Shown here piece by piece: positions 27,201 to 35,500 of a stretch of 64,000 bases of DNA. Each line of letters opens with the position of its first letter. The stretch's first letter is position 1. Source of the stretch: Clostridia bacterium (lineage in GTDB: Bacteria > Bacillota > Clostridia > Oscillospirales > CAG-272); the NCBI GenBank assembly GCA_017622085.1, contig JAGARU010000098.1, forward strand, positions 62,001 through 126,000. The letters run 5' to 3'. A program made the translations under genes and the position numbers. The notes beneath the pieces were generated by a model. That model was given only the letters and a program-made list of their open reading frames with translations, ran no database searches and was not told the DNA's origin.

Positions 27201-29530
27201 CCGGTCATACTCTTACTCATTACGAGGCGAAGGAAGCTACCTGTACCGAGGCTGGTAATATGGAATACTGGACTTGCGTATGCGGAAAGCACTTCAGCGA
27301 TGCAGACAGCCAGACCGAGATCACCCTGGCCGAAACCGTTATCCCCATGACCGGTCACGATCTCACTGCCATCCCCGCTAAGGGTGCTACCTGTACCGAG
27401 GAAGGTAACATCGCATACTGGACCTGCTCCGATTGTACCCATCACTTCCGTGATGCGGAAGGTCTCCTTAAGGTAGACGCCTCCTTGCTGATCATCGCGC
27501 CCAAGGGTCATACTCTCACTGCACACGATGCAAAGGAAGCTACCTGTACCGAGGCCGGTAACATTGCTTATTGGACTTGTGTTTGCGGCCAGCACTTTGC
27601 AGACGCAGACGCTGAGGTTGAGATCCAGCTCAGCGCTACCGTTGTCGCAGCCAAGGGTCACTCCCTTACCTCCCACGGTGCAAATGCCGCTACCTGCGAT
27701 AAGGAAGGTAACATTGCTTACTGGACTTGCGAGTGCGGCAAGGTCTTCCGTGATGAAAAGGCACAGAACGAAATTCAGCTTAGTGCTACCGTTATCGTAG
27801 CAAAGGGTCATACCCTGATTCCCGTAGCCGAAAAGGCAGCAACCTGCACCGAGGTCGGTAATCATGCTTACTGGGCTTGCTCTTGTGGCAAGTACTTCGC
27901 AGATGCCGCAGGCAAGAGCGAAATTGAGCTTTCCGCCACCGTAATCGGGGCGAAGGGTCACGTAGCTCTTACCGGCACCGATGCAAAGGAAGCGACCTGT
28001 ACTGAGGCCGGTAACATCGCTTACTGGACTTGCGAGTGCGGCAAGCACTTTGAGGATAAGGACGCTAAGATTGAGATCAAGCTTTCTGCTACGATCCTTG
28101 CTCCCAAGGGTCACTCCCTCACCGCGCACGACGCAAAGAACGCTACCTGTACTGAGGCCGGTAACATCGCTTACTGGACTTGTGAGTGCGGCAAGCACTT
28201 TGCTGATGCAAACGCAAAGACCGAGATCCAGCCGTCCGCAACCGTAATTGCGGCTAAGGGTCACGTTCTTATCAACGTTCCCGCAAAGAACCCCACCTGT
28301 ACCGAGGCCGGTCGCATGGAATACTGGACCTGCGCTACCTGTAAAGTAAATTACCGTGACGCAGAGGGTATGGAAGTGATCGCTGATCTCAGCGAGATCG
28401 CCATCGAGGCAGAGGGACATATGCTTACTCATACCGACGCGAAGGCCGCCACCTGTACCGAGGCCGGTAACACCGAGTACTGGTCTTGCACGACCTGTGG
28501 CAAGCACTTCTCCGATGAGGATGCAACTACCGAAATCAAGCTGTCTGCGACCGTGATCGCACCCAAGGGTCACAGTTTGACTAAGACCAACGCCGTTAAG
28601 CCCACCTGCACCGAGGCCGGTAACACCGCATATTGGACCTGCTCCGAGTGCAATAAGCTCTACAGCGATATGTACGGCAGAAACGAGACCACACTCGCGG
28701 ATACCGTAGTAGCGGCTAAGGGCCACACCCTGACCGCCACCGAGGCAAAGGCAGAGACCTGTACCGAGGCCGGTAATCACGCATACTGGACCTGCTCTGA
28801 TTGCGGCAAGATCTTCCTTGATGAGACCTGCAAGACGGAAACGATTCTGGAAGCAACTGTGATTGCACCCAAGGGCCATAATTACGTGAATTATGTTTGC
28901 CAGAACTGCGGCCACCAGATCGCGCCTGAAACCTATACCGTTACCTTCGTGGATCACGACGGTACCGTGCTGAAGACCCAGACCAAGATCCCCTCCGGCG
29001 GCAAGGCCACCGCGCCCTCCGTAAGCGGCCGGGACGGCTACGTCTTCATCGGCTGGGATAAGGAGTATAACGAAGTAACCTCCAATCTTACCGTAACCGC
29101 ACAGTACAAGTCCGTTACCGCTCCCACCGTTGCCGTTAACCACGCATATGCAACCGTTGGTGACGAGACGGTAGACGTAGTGATCTCCCTTCTCAACAAC
29201 CCCGGCATTGCCAGCTTGAAGTTCCGCGTAACCTATGGCGATGAGCTGATCCTCGCCACCGTAGAGTTCTCGGAGGCTTACGGCGCATACGTAACCGCTC
29301 CCGAGCCCTACGACAGCCCCCTTCCCATTACCTTTATCAGTCCCCTTGAAAGCGTGGATGCCAGCGGCACCTTTGTTACTCTGACATTCCATATCTCCGA
29401 CAGCATCAAGACAGAAACCGAGATTGATATCACCGTTTCTGTGGATGCTGACAATACCTACGATGAGGATCTGAACCCTGTGAACATCGAGTCCATGGAC
29501 GGCAAGGTCATCATCCAGTCGATCGACTAA
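21281..29530 (+). CDS. Giant surface protein: cohesin-dockerin-Cys repeats-LRR-cohesin
   Basis: 2749 residues, starting 16 bp after the lipoprotein gene (GAGGAG site). Order: signal peptide (1-25, ending AMA); cohesin (about 27-150); dockerin with two calcium loops (about 153-227), the first degenerate (DVTGEGTLNMKD), the second canonical (DVNNDGKINMKD); 16 Cys-rich repeats (232-1054); BspA-type leucine-rich repeats (1066-1780); 15 more Cys-rich repeats (1781-2542); an InlB/Flg_new beta-grasp repeat (2551-2610, YVFIGWDKEYN); and a second cohesin (2615-2749). There is no sortase motif, SLH domain or C-terminal membrane anchor, so surface retention must go through dockerin-cohesin pairing. With two cohesins and one dockerin it could branch or extend a chain. 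The first 680 bp are AT-richer than the rest. The exact ligands are unknown. Confidence 0.92.
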   Translation: MKIKFISLVASFLLLLCCVAAPAMAQEPSCTLQGGSAFAVPGSTVEINVDISNNPGIIEADLTVSWDEGLTLVDASVQDAFAVIKPNHDGGYENGCVFSWKETQNNNTSGIMMTLTFKVSENAVRGQHYCVYVEMNGAETIPGNVYVVKYVPGDVTGEGTLNMKDIVTFSRYASDDYMTNPNSYNVSLQEIAADVNNDGKINMKDLVTLKRFASDDYTYNPDSYMVELVPSAKACKHPTLTHVPAAEASATAAGNVEYWHCDMCGKCFSDANGANQIAYGSTILPKADAHVHDMVHTLAEESTCLKKGNIEYWTCQSCGNFYADEAGNTQITLKETELPLASHKTTVHYVANDPTCTEPGNIEHWECEVCHDLFEDAAGTTKVTDVAIDATGHDLVHTEPKEATCTEQGNREFWTCETCDKHFADVDATEPLEEADVAPYYAPHQLTHHGESGATCTEPGVNEHWTCDACGGYFRDAEGAEPIDTIDTVAPATGHVNLTYHAEQPATCTEPGNIEYWSCSDCGKLFRDELAGMELAAEETVIPARHSLVQIDAKPATCTEQGNIEYWYCSGCGKYFVDGTLESEELQEEDIFYYENHSLSVVWKSATCTEDGIETHWKCNHCGKCFDAEEGGTEIDPETLVIKAHHSLEHILATDSTCTVAGTVEHYHCEACSKNFKDEDGTVELTSIEAPLAAHVLKATAAKEATCTEDGNIAYWTCNNCHKHYSDENGETEVILEDTKLTAPGHSTTVITATAKTCTTDGNHEYWQCESCGLFFKDQAATIPTTKEANAIPAGHEMEFVEADAPTCTENGHVEHWYCAGCDHCYADKTGDQPLQSIVDLAPGHSLTAFEAKNPTCTEEGNTAYWYCSTCETYFADEACLTVTTLDQTVLSATGHQVLTPTAKVEAQCTVPGMEAYWTCTCGAHFSDDKAQNPVADLSTLVIPATGHSMKITEAKAPTCATPGNDEYWTCQTCGHYYLDEQGDVETQLQAVALEAIAHRNKETTKAVLPTCTEPGNIEYWYCPDCDTHYKDETCTEAITEDEIALEAKGHQFVDGVCECGRMNSTEGLVFTLNEDGKSYTLTGVAEGFDKTSIVVDLYNNLPVTAISGGAATTIEILDGTKSGVIGASVTEITLGKDVASVDPKAFVACDNLAAIHVLEGNATYTVVGNSLMNGSTLVLGTVNSEINATTIATDAFAGRSGMGVLAIPASVTEIQEGAFYGCSNLFMIIVEEENTVYKSAENCLIEIATNTVILGCAGSGHDDGGVHYIVPNGVEAIGPYAFAYTSITSFITPPSVTNIGEGVAQGCELLETVDIQGALEDVGETVLAGASRDYGVFYACMYTDSPNQGNAKTKIGNGAFKGCKNLKKVNVGNGVSDVGSSTFEGCEGLNDVTIGSGVSEIDSSVFNGCGKIDNMQIDADGYGHNEHGLFHEREEDGKHHKKLVTGHKGTKLTKEDGVTEIGEGAFSGVSDLTEFEIPETVETIGKGAFKGTGLTEVEIPDSVTTIGEDAFADCENLTTITIGAGVREIAEGAFSMVYDGEYLHTVSLIHVTKGNPWFKVEGGCLIHIKSQTVIFGTKDCVIPTDGSVTRIGAYAFAFSSIENIVIPETVTEIGTGAFLFCQNLNSLDVPASVATIGDYAFYGCSGFETITVAANNAGGFYAQDNCLIKDGTVLLGGKYATIPTDPAVTAIGYGAFAFSQVERVEIPNNITTIAESAFDYCSQLTAVILPTSVTSLHADAFAECPALSDIYYLGTAEQLEPIKSDLPKGVRIHYMEEIAEKAPTCDQVGYHSAWTCSACGTYYTDHTGSVPMDASDVVIPATGHSLTAHGMVEATCTSDGVKAYWSCSVCNRNYGDAEGKFTIQDADLRIPAKDHTMTEIPAVAPGCTTEGNIAYWTCSDCHKNYLDANGKAEAGIVVLSARGHLLTAYAAKAATCTEAGNIEYWHCTECDSYYGDAQANSVITLETAVLPATGHTLTHYEAKEATCTEAGNMEYWTCVCGKHFSDADSQTEITLAETVIPMTGHDLTAIPAKGATCTEEGNIAYWTCSDCTHHFRDAEGLLKVDASLLIIAPKGHTLTAHDAKEATCTEAGNIAYWTCVCGQHFADADAEVEIQLSATVVAAKGHSLTSHGANAATCDKEGNIAYWTCECGKVFRDEKAQNEIQLSATVIVAKGHTLIPVAEKAATCTEVGNHAYWACSCGKYFADAAGKSEIELSATVIGAKGHVALTGTDAKEATCTEAGNIAYWTCECGKHFEDKDAKIEIKLSATILAPKGHSLTAHDAKNATCTEAGNIAYWTCECGKHFADANAKTEIQPSATVIAAKGHVLINVPAKNPTCTEAGRMEYWTCATCKVNYRDAEGMEVIADLSEIAIEAEGHMLTHTDAKAATCTEAGNTEYWSCTTCGKHFSDEDATTEIKLSATVIAPKGHSLTKTNAVKPTCTEAGNTAYWTCSECNKLYSDMYGRNETTLADTVVAAKGHTLTATEAKAETCTEAGNHAYWTCSDCGKIFLDETCKTETILEATVIAPKGHNYVNYVCQNCGHQIAPETYTVTFVDHDGTVLKTQTKIPSGGKATAPSVSGRDGYVFIGWDKEYNEVTSNLTVTAQYKSVTAPTVAVNHAYATVGDETVDVVISLLNNPGIASLKFRVTYGDELILATVEFSEAYGAYVTAPEPYDSPLPITFISPLESVDASGTFVTLTFHISDSIKTETEIDITVSVDADNTYDEDLNPVNIESMDGKVIIQSID
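21975..24440 (+). repeat. Cys-rich repeat array 1 (16 units) of the 2749-aa protein
   Basis: Units of about 48-52 residues. Each has TCTE-(A/P)-G-N-I, then YW-x-C-x2-C (sometimes C-x-CG), then K-x-F-x-D, a beta stretch, and a closing GH. The recurrent ligand set Cys, Cys-x2-Cys and His would suit one metal ion or a disulfide-stabilised fold per unit. I do not know a named family for it. Confidence 0.8.
24476..26620 (+). repeat. BspA-type leucine-rich repeat block
   Basis: LRR_5 repeats of about 23 residues with the pattern IGEGAFSGVSDLTEFEIPETVETI, preceded by an STEGLVFTLNEDGKSYTLTGV-type cap. The fold is known from adhesins of oral and gut bacteria and from protists. It separates the two Cys-rich arrays. 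Confidence 0.85.
26620..28905 (+). repeat. Cys-rich repeat array 2 (15 units) of the 2749-aa protein
   Basis: Same unit as array 1 but more uniform. Units around 27500-28260 are nearly identical at DNA level (shared GCTACCTGTACCGAGGCCGG), pointing to recent in-frame duplication. Confidence 0.8.
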
Positions 29531-29560
29531 TAATATATTGAAAGGAAAGTACAGAGAATT

Positions 29561-32500
29561 ATGGAGAAACGGTTATCACGTGTGATCTCAATGATCCTTG
29601 CGGTCTTTATGATCGTAAGTATGATGCCTATCTCCGTTCACGCCGCCGATGCGGAAGACACGGGCCTTACGTTGTCCGTGTCCTCCGTTTCCGGTATGCC
29701 CGGCGAAACGGTGCAGGTCGAGATTACCCTTGAAAACAATCCGGGTCTTGCTTCTTTGAAGTTTGATGTAGAATACGACGAAAAGGCGCTTACGCTTACC
29801 AACGTGGCACTGAGCAAAGCGTTTACCTACATCACGACCCCTGAGCCCTATGTAAATCCTCAGCCCATCACTATGATCAGCCCCCTGGCTGACGTAACGG
29901 ATGAGGGTGTCCTTGCTACTCTGACGTTCGTAATTGCAGAGGATGCCAAGGATAACTATCATGCAGAAATCACCCTCGACTACGAGGCAACTGACATTTT
30001 TAATGCAGCAGATGAGGAAATTCCTCTTACTGTTGTAGACGGCTGTGTTGAGGTATTCCACGGCATCCCCGGCGATATCAACGCCGACCGTGTCGTGAAC
30101 ACCAAAGACGCCATTCTCTTATTTCGTTACATCGCCGAGTGGACTGTTGACGTTGACACTGCTGCTCTTGATGTTAACGGCGATAATTATATTAATACGA
30201 AAGACGCGATCGCGCTCTTCCGGTACATAGCCGAGTGGCCGGGCATCACCCTGCACCGCGGCGAGATCTGTACCCATAAGCTGACCGCCGTTGAGGGCAG
30301 GGAACCCACCTGCACCAAGGACGGTAACATCGCGTACTGGTTCTGCGAGCTTTGCGACCGCGTTTATAAGGACGCCGCCTGCAAGAGCCAGATCACCATG
30401 GAGGATACCATCCTCTCCAAGCTCGGCCACAACTACGTGGACGACATCTGCCAGAACTGCGGACACAACCGCGGCACCGATAAGACCGATGCACCCGTCA
30501 TCAATTGGAACGGTGCAACGATCGACGTGTTCGGTAACGGTTGGTATAACGCAACCGGACCTTGGATTCCCGTTGAGTTCTGGGTAAACGAATACGATCA
30601 GAGCGATCTGAACGATGCCATTCTGAACCGTATGAAGTACCTGGAAGACACCTTCAATGTGACCTTCCGTTGGAACGCAGTAACCAACCCTTCGAGCACA
30701 AACGCAATTACGGCTGCCATTGCAGCTGGTACGGCTGACTACGACCTTTGGTACGTAAAGCCCATGGCAATCCAGAACATTGTTGCCAACCAGCTTGTAT
30801 ACGACCTGGCCAACAGCTCCTTCATTGACTTTACCAAGTCCTACTACAACCAGCTGGCAACCGAGTCCTTCACCGTAAACGGCCACACCTTCTTTGCAAT
30901 GGGTGATATCAACTACATTGCATACGAAATCACCTACCTGTGGCTTGTAAACTCCGACCTTGCCGCTACGGTTGAGGGCTTCCCGGAGGATATCTACGAA
31001 ACCGTTCGCAACGGCGAGTGGACCTTGGATCTTGCCTTTGAGCTTGCCGCCAAGGCCATGTCCGATAACGGCGACGGCGTAATGGATACACAGGATACCT
31101 ACGGCTTGGTATCCAACGTCGGTTCTCTCTCCAATTGGTATAACCATTGCGGTATCACTTCCGTTGTAAACAACAACGGCAAGTTTGAGCTTGGCGTAAG
31201 TAGAACCACGTCTGCTTTTGTAGACTATGTCCTGAATATGGCTAGCAGCAATTGGTTTGCTTCCTTTGAGTGGAAGGATGCTTCCGATCTCTTTGAGAGC
31301 GGTCGGGCACTGTTCCTTCAGGATACGGTCAATAGCCTCCCGGGCTATTTGAAGGCAGATCCTTCTCTTCACGTTGTACCGAACCCCAAGTATGATGCAA
31401 ACAGCAGCGTTTACTACAGCAACGGTGCAAACTCTCAGGCACAGGCTGTAGCAATTCCCAAGTGTACCGAGAATAGCGCAATGTCCGAGTACTTCCTGGA
31501 GCTTCTTGCTGCTACCTCTGCCGAGTACATTATCCCGGCATACATCAACGAGCGTACGGCCGGCGCTGAGGAGCAGGAAGCCATTGCAGAGATGCTTCGC
31601 GCTTACGTATTCCCCGGCTCGGTCATTGACCTTGGTATGGCTACCAACGGTTGGGGCAACGTAGCGGGATCGATCATGAATCCCTCCTTCACAAACAAGG
31701 TTAATACCTTTGCACAGGACTATGCCGCCAACGTTCACGCTTCTCAGGCGACCCTGAATAGCTGGAATACAGCTTGGGGATCCTACGTAGAAGATCGCGG
31801 CACGGACGGGGAAGGACATCATACCACCTTCCACGAGGAGCAGTCTCCCACTTGTACCGAAAGTGGCCATGCAGAATATTGGTATTGCTCCGTTTGTGAC
31901 AAGTATTATGCAGATTATGCAGGCAAGGAAGTTCTGACCTACGAGGATACGGTTCTTGCACCTACCGGTCACACCTATTCTGCCGTTTGGTCCAGCAACT
32001 CCACTCACCACTGGCACGCACCTACTTGCGGATGCGAGCTGGAGGGAACGGATTATGACGAGCACACCTTCAACGATGACGGCGTATGTACCGTATGTGA
32101 ATACGGCGCAGTGCCCGATTTCAGCGGAAACACCGTTAACGTGTTTGCCAACGGATGGTATGGCGCGTCCGGCGCTTGGGCCCCCATAGAGTTTTGGGTA
32201 ACCGAGTACGGTCAGACTGCTCTTCATGATGCAGTTCTTAACCGCGGTGTTTATATTGAAGAAACCTACGGTGTAAAGTTGAATTGGTCCATGGTAACCA
32301 GTCCTTCGAACTTGAATGTGATTACCTCCGCTTTGGATGCGGGAACCAAGGACTACGACCTGTGGATAAACAAGATGATGGCCTGCCAGAATATCATAGC
32401 AAATGGCTTGGTTTATGATCTTTCTGACAGCGAGTACATCGACTTCTCCAAGTCCTACTACTCTCAGCTCGGTAAAGAGGCCTTTACGGTTCAGGGTCAT

Positions 32501-35500
32501 ACCTTCTTCGCCACCGGTGATTTCAACTACATCGCTTATGAAGTAACCTACCTGTGGCTGGTTAATAACAAGCTGGCTTCTGAAATCAACGGCTTCCCCG
32601 AGGATATCTACGAGACCGTTCGTAACGGCGAGTGGACCTTGGATCTTGCCTTTGAGCTTGCCGCTAAGGCCATGTCTGACAACAATAACAACGGCGCAGT
32701 TGACGTAGAAGACACCTTCGGCCTCTGCAGTAACTCTCTTGGCAACTGGTATAACTATTGCGGCGTTTCGTCGATTGTTTCCAAGGATGGCCAGTATGAG
32801 CTGGGCATCAAGGATCATGACCGCATCAACAAGGTGATCGGCTATGCGCTCCGGATGGTTAACTCCGGCTGGTTCTACGCGGGCTCTTGGCAGGACGGTT
32901 CTGCGATTTTCACCAACGGACGTTGTCTCTTCTTCCAGGACGTTGTAAACGGACTGCCCGGTTATCTTGGTGTTAATCCCGACTTGTACGTTGTTCCCAA
33001 CCCCAAGTTTGATGCAGAAGATCCCACCTACTACACGACCGGTGCATACAGCCAGGCAAACTCCATCTGTATCCCCAAGTGTACTCAGGATAGAGAGATG
33101 TCGGAGTTCTTCTTCGACGTGCTCTTCGCAACCGCCTCTGAGCAGATCATCCCCGCTTACCTCGAGGAGCGTCTGATCAATGCGGATCCCGACAACTATG
33201 AAGATGTGGAAGATATGCTTCTCAACTACATCTTCCCCGGCGCACTTTACGACGTAGGATCTCAGACCAACGGATGGTCTTCCGTCTGCGGCAATATTCT
33301 GAGCCCCTCCATCAACAATAAGGTTAACACCTTTATTGCGGACTACGAGGCTAACATCGACGCAGCTCAGGCTACCGTTGACCAGTGGAATGCTAACTGG
33401 GCAGACTACGTAGACGAATGTCTGACCGATGCCCACGGCCATAAGCTGACCTACTACCCCGGACAGGATCCCACCTGTGAGGCGGACGGTACCCTTGGCC
33501 ACTGGTCTTGCTACGTTTGCGATACCTGGTATTCCGATAATCTGGAAGTTGTAACCAAGGAAGATCTTATTCTTCCCGCAGTACCTCATAATCTTCTCTT
33601 TGTGGAAGCTTGCGAGCCTGAGGATTGCAACACTCCCGGTAATATCGCTTGCTACGTTTGCGAAGAATGTGAAAGAATCTTCGCCGATGAAGCCTGCACC
33701 AAGGAGCTTACCTTGGAAGAGGCTCTCATTTACAGCAACGTGCATGCTCCCATCTTCGTTGAAGCGGCGGAAGCGACTTGCGCAAACCCCGGTAACATCG
33801 CTTGCTACGTTTGTGAGGACTGTGAAAGAGTCTTTGCCGACAAGGAATGCACCAAGGAGCTTGCCCTTGAAGATGTGCTCATCTATAGCGATGTGCACAC
33901 CTTGACCCACGTTGAGGCTAAGGCGCCTACCTGCGCAGTAGCAGGTAACATCGAGTACTACTTCTGTACCGTATGTAAGGAATACTTCCTTGATTCCGGG
34001 GCAGAGAAGAGAACCACCGCAGAAAAGGTTACTCTTCCCACCATCGCCCACACCATGGAAGATGGTACTTGTACCGTCTGTGGTCTCCGCGAGTCCACCG
34101 AGGGTCTTGAGTTCCAGCTGAACAACGACGGTAAGAGCTATACCCTCATCGGTATTGGCACCTGCACCGAAGCTGAGATCTACGTAGGTCTTTACCAGGG
34201 ACTCCCCGTTACTACGGTTGGCCGCGATGCTTTTATGGACAATAACACGCTGACCTCCGTTACTCTTGGTTCCTGCGTGACCCGTATTGAGGGTCAGGCC
34301 TTCTTCGGTTGTAACAATCTGACCAAGTTTGACATGACAGACAATGTGACCTATCTTGGTTCCAATGCCTTCTGTCAGGTACCGTTTACCACCTTTACCG
34401 TTCCTGCCGGTGTTACAGAGCTTCCCGGCTTGCTGTTCCAGAACTGTAATGCCTTGACGGAGGTTATCGTCCATGCAAACGTAACTTATATTAGTGGTAA
34501 TACCTTTGTTGGTTGTAAGAACCTTGAGACAATCACGATTGCGGAAGGCAACCCCGTTTTCGTTTGGACCAATGGCACTTTGATCAACAAGGAGACAGGT
34601 GTTCTTATTCGCGGTAACAAGTCGGGTTATATTCCCGATGACGGTAGCGTAACCGTAATTGGAGCGAATGCGTTCCAAAACTGTGGCGAAATCACAGACC
34701 TTGTGATTCCGAACACCATCATTCGAATCGACGAGTACGCCTTTGAAAGTTGCCGCAACCTTACTACCGTTTCGATTCCCGCCAGCGTAAGGGAAATTCA
34801 GCCCTCCGCTTTCACTGGTTGCAACAACATTAAATCCCTTATTATTGATAAGGATAACCCCATCTTCTATGCAGGTACGGGCTGTATTATCAATCGTGAG
34901 ACCAAGACCTTGGTTCTGGGCTTTGCAAACTGCGTAATTCCCTCCGACGGTAGCGTAACTGCCATCGGCGACTACGCATTCCAGGATTGTTATCAGCTCA
35001 CCGCGATTGAAATTCCCGATACCGTTACCAGCATCGGTGAGTATGCCTTTAGCTGGAGCGGACTTAAGACGATCGTTATTCCTAAGTCGGTTACTTACCT
35101 TGGCTGGGGCGCCTTCAACGGTTGTCAGAGCCTTGTGGAAGTTGACCTCCAGGCCAGCATCACTTACATCGAGGGTTGGATCTTTGCGAACTGCCGCAAC
35201 TTGACATCTATCATCATTCCCGAAGGTGTAACGGAAATCGCATACAGTGCATTCAGCGGCTGCAGAAGCTTGACTACCGTAACCCTTCCTGCCAGCCTTA
35301 CTGTACTGGATGCCAATGTATTCCGCAATTGCGTCAATCTGACCCGGATCAACTATGCCGGTACGGCTGAGCAGTTTGCAAAGCTTGGCTACACCGTTCC
35401 CGAAACCGTTACCGTAATCTACGAGTACGGCGTAAAGCACATCCTTTCTGCTCATAGCGCAAAGGATGCTACCTGTACCGAGGACGGTAATATCGCGTAT

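Noticed and set aside
21975..28905. The repeat arrays as a CRISPR array
   Set aside because: Units are about 150 bp, lie in frame in a coding region, vary at protein-tolerated positions, and there are no short spacers or cas genes.
21971..29392. A minus-strand open frame of about 2470 codons opposite the 2749-aa gene
   Set aside because: It mirrors the codon pattern of the repeats (C/G-ending codons avoid stops in the antisense frame). It has no ribosome binding site, promoter or domain, while the plus strand has a signal peptide and known domains.
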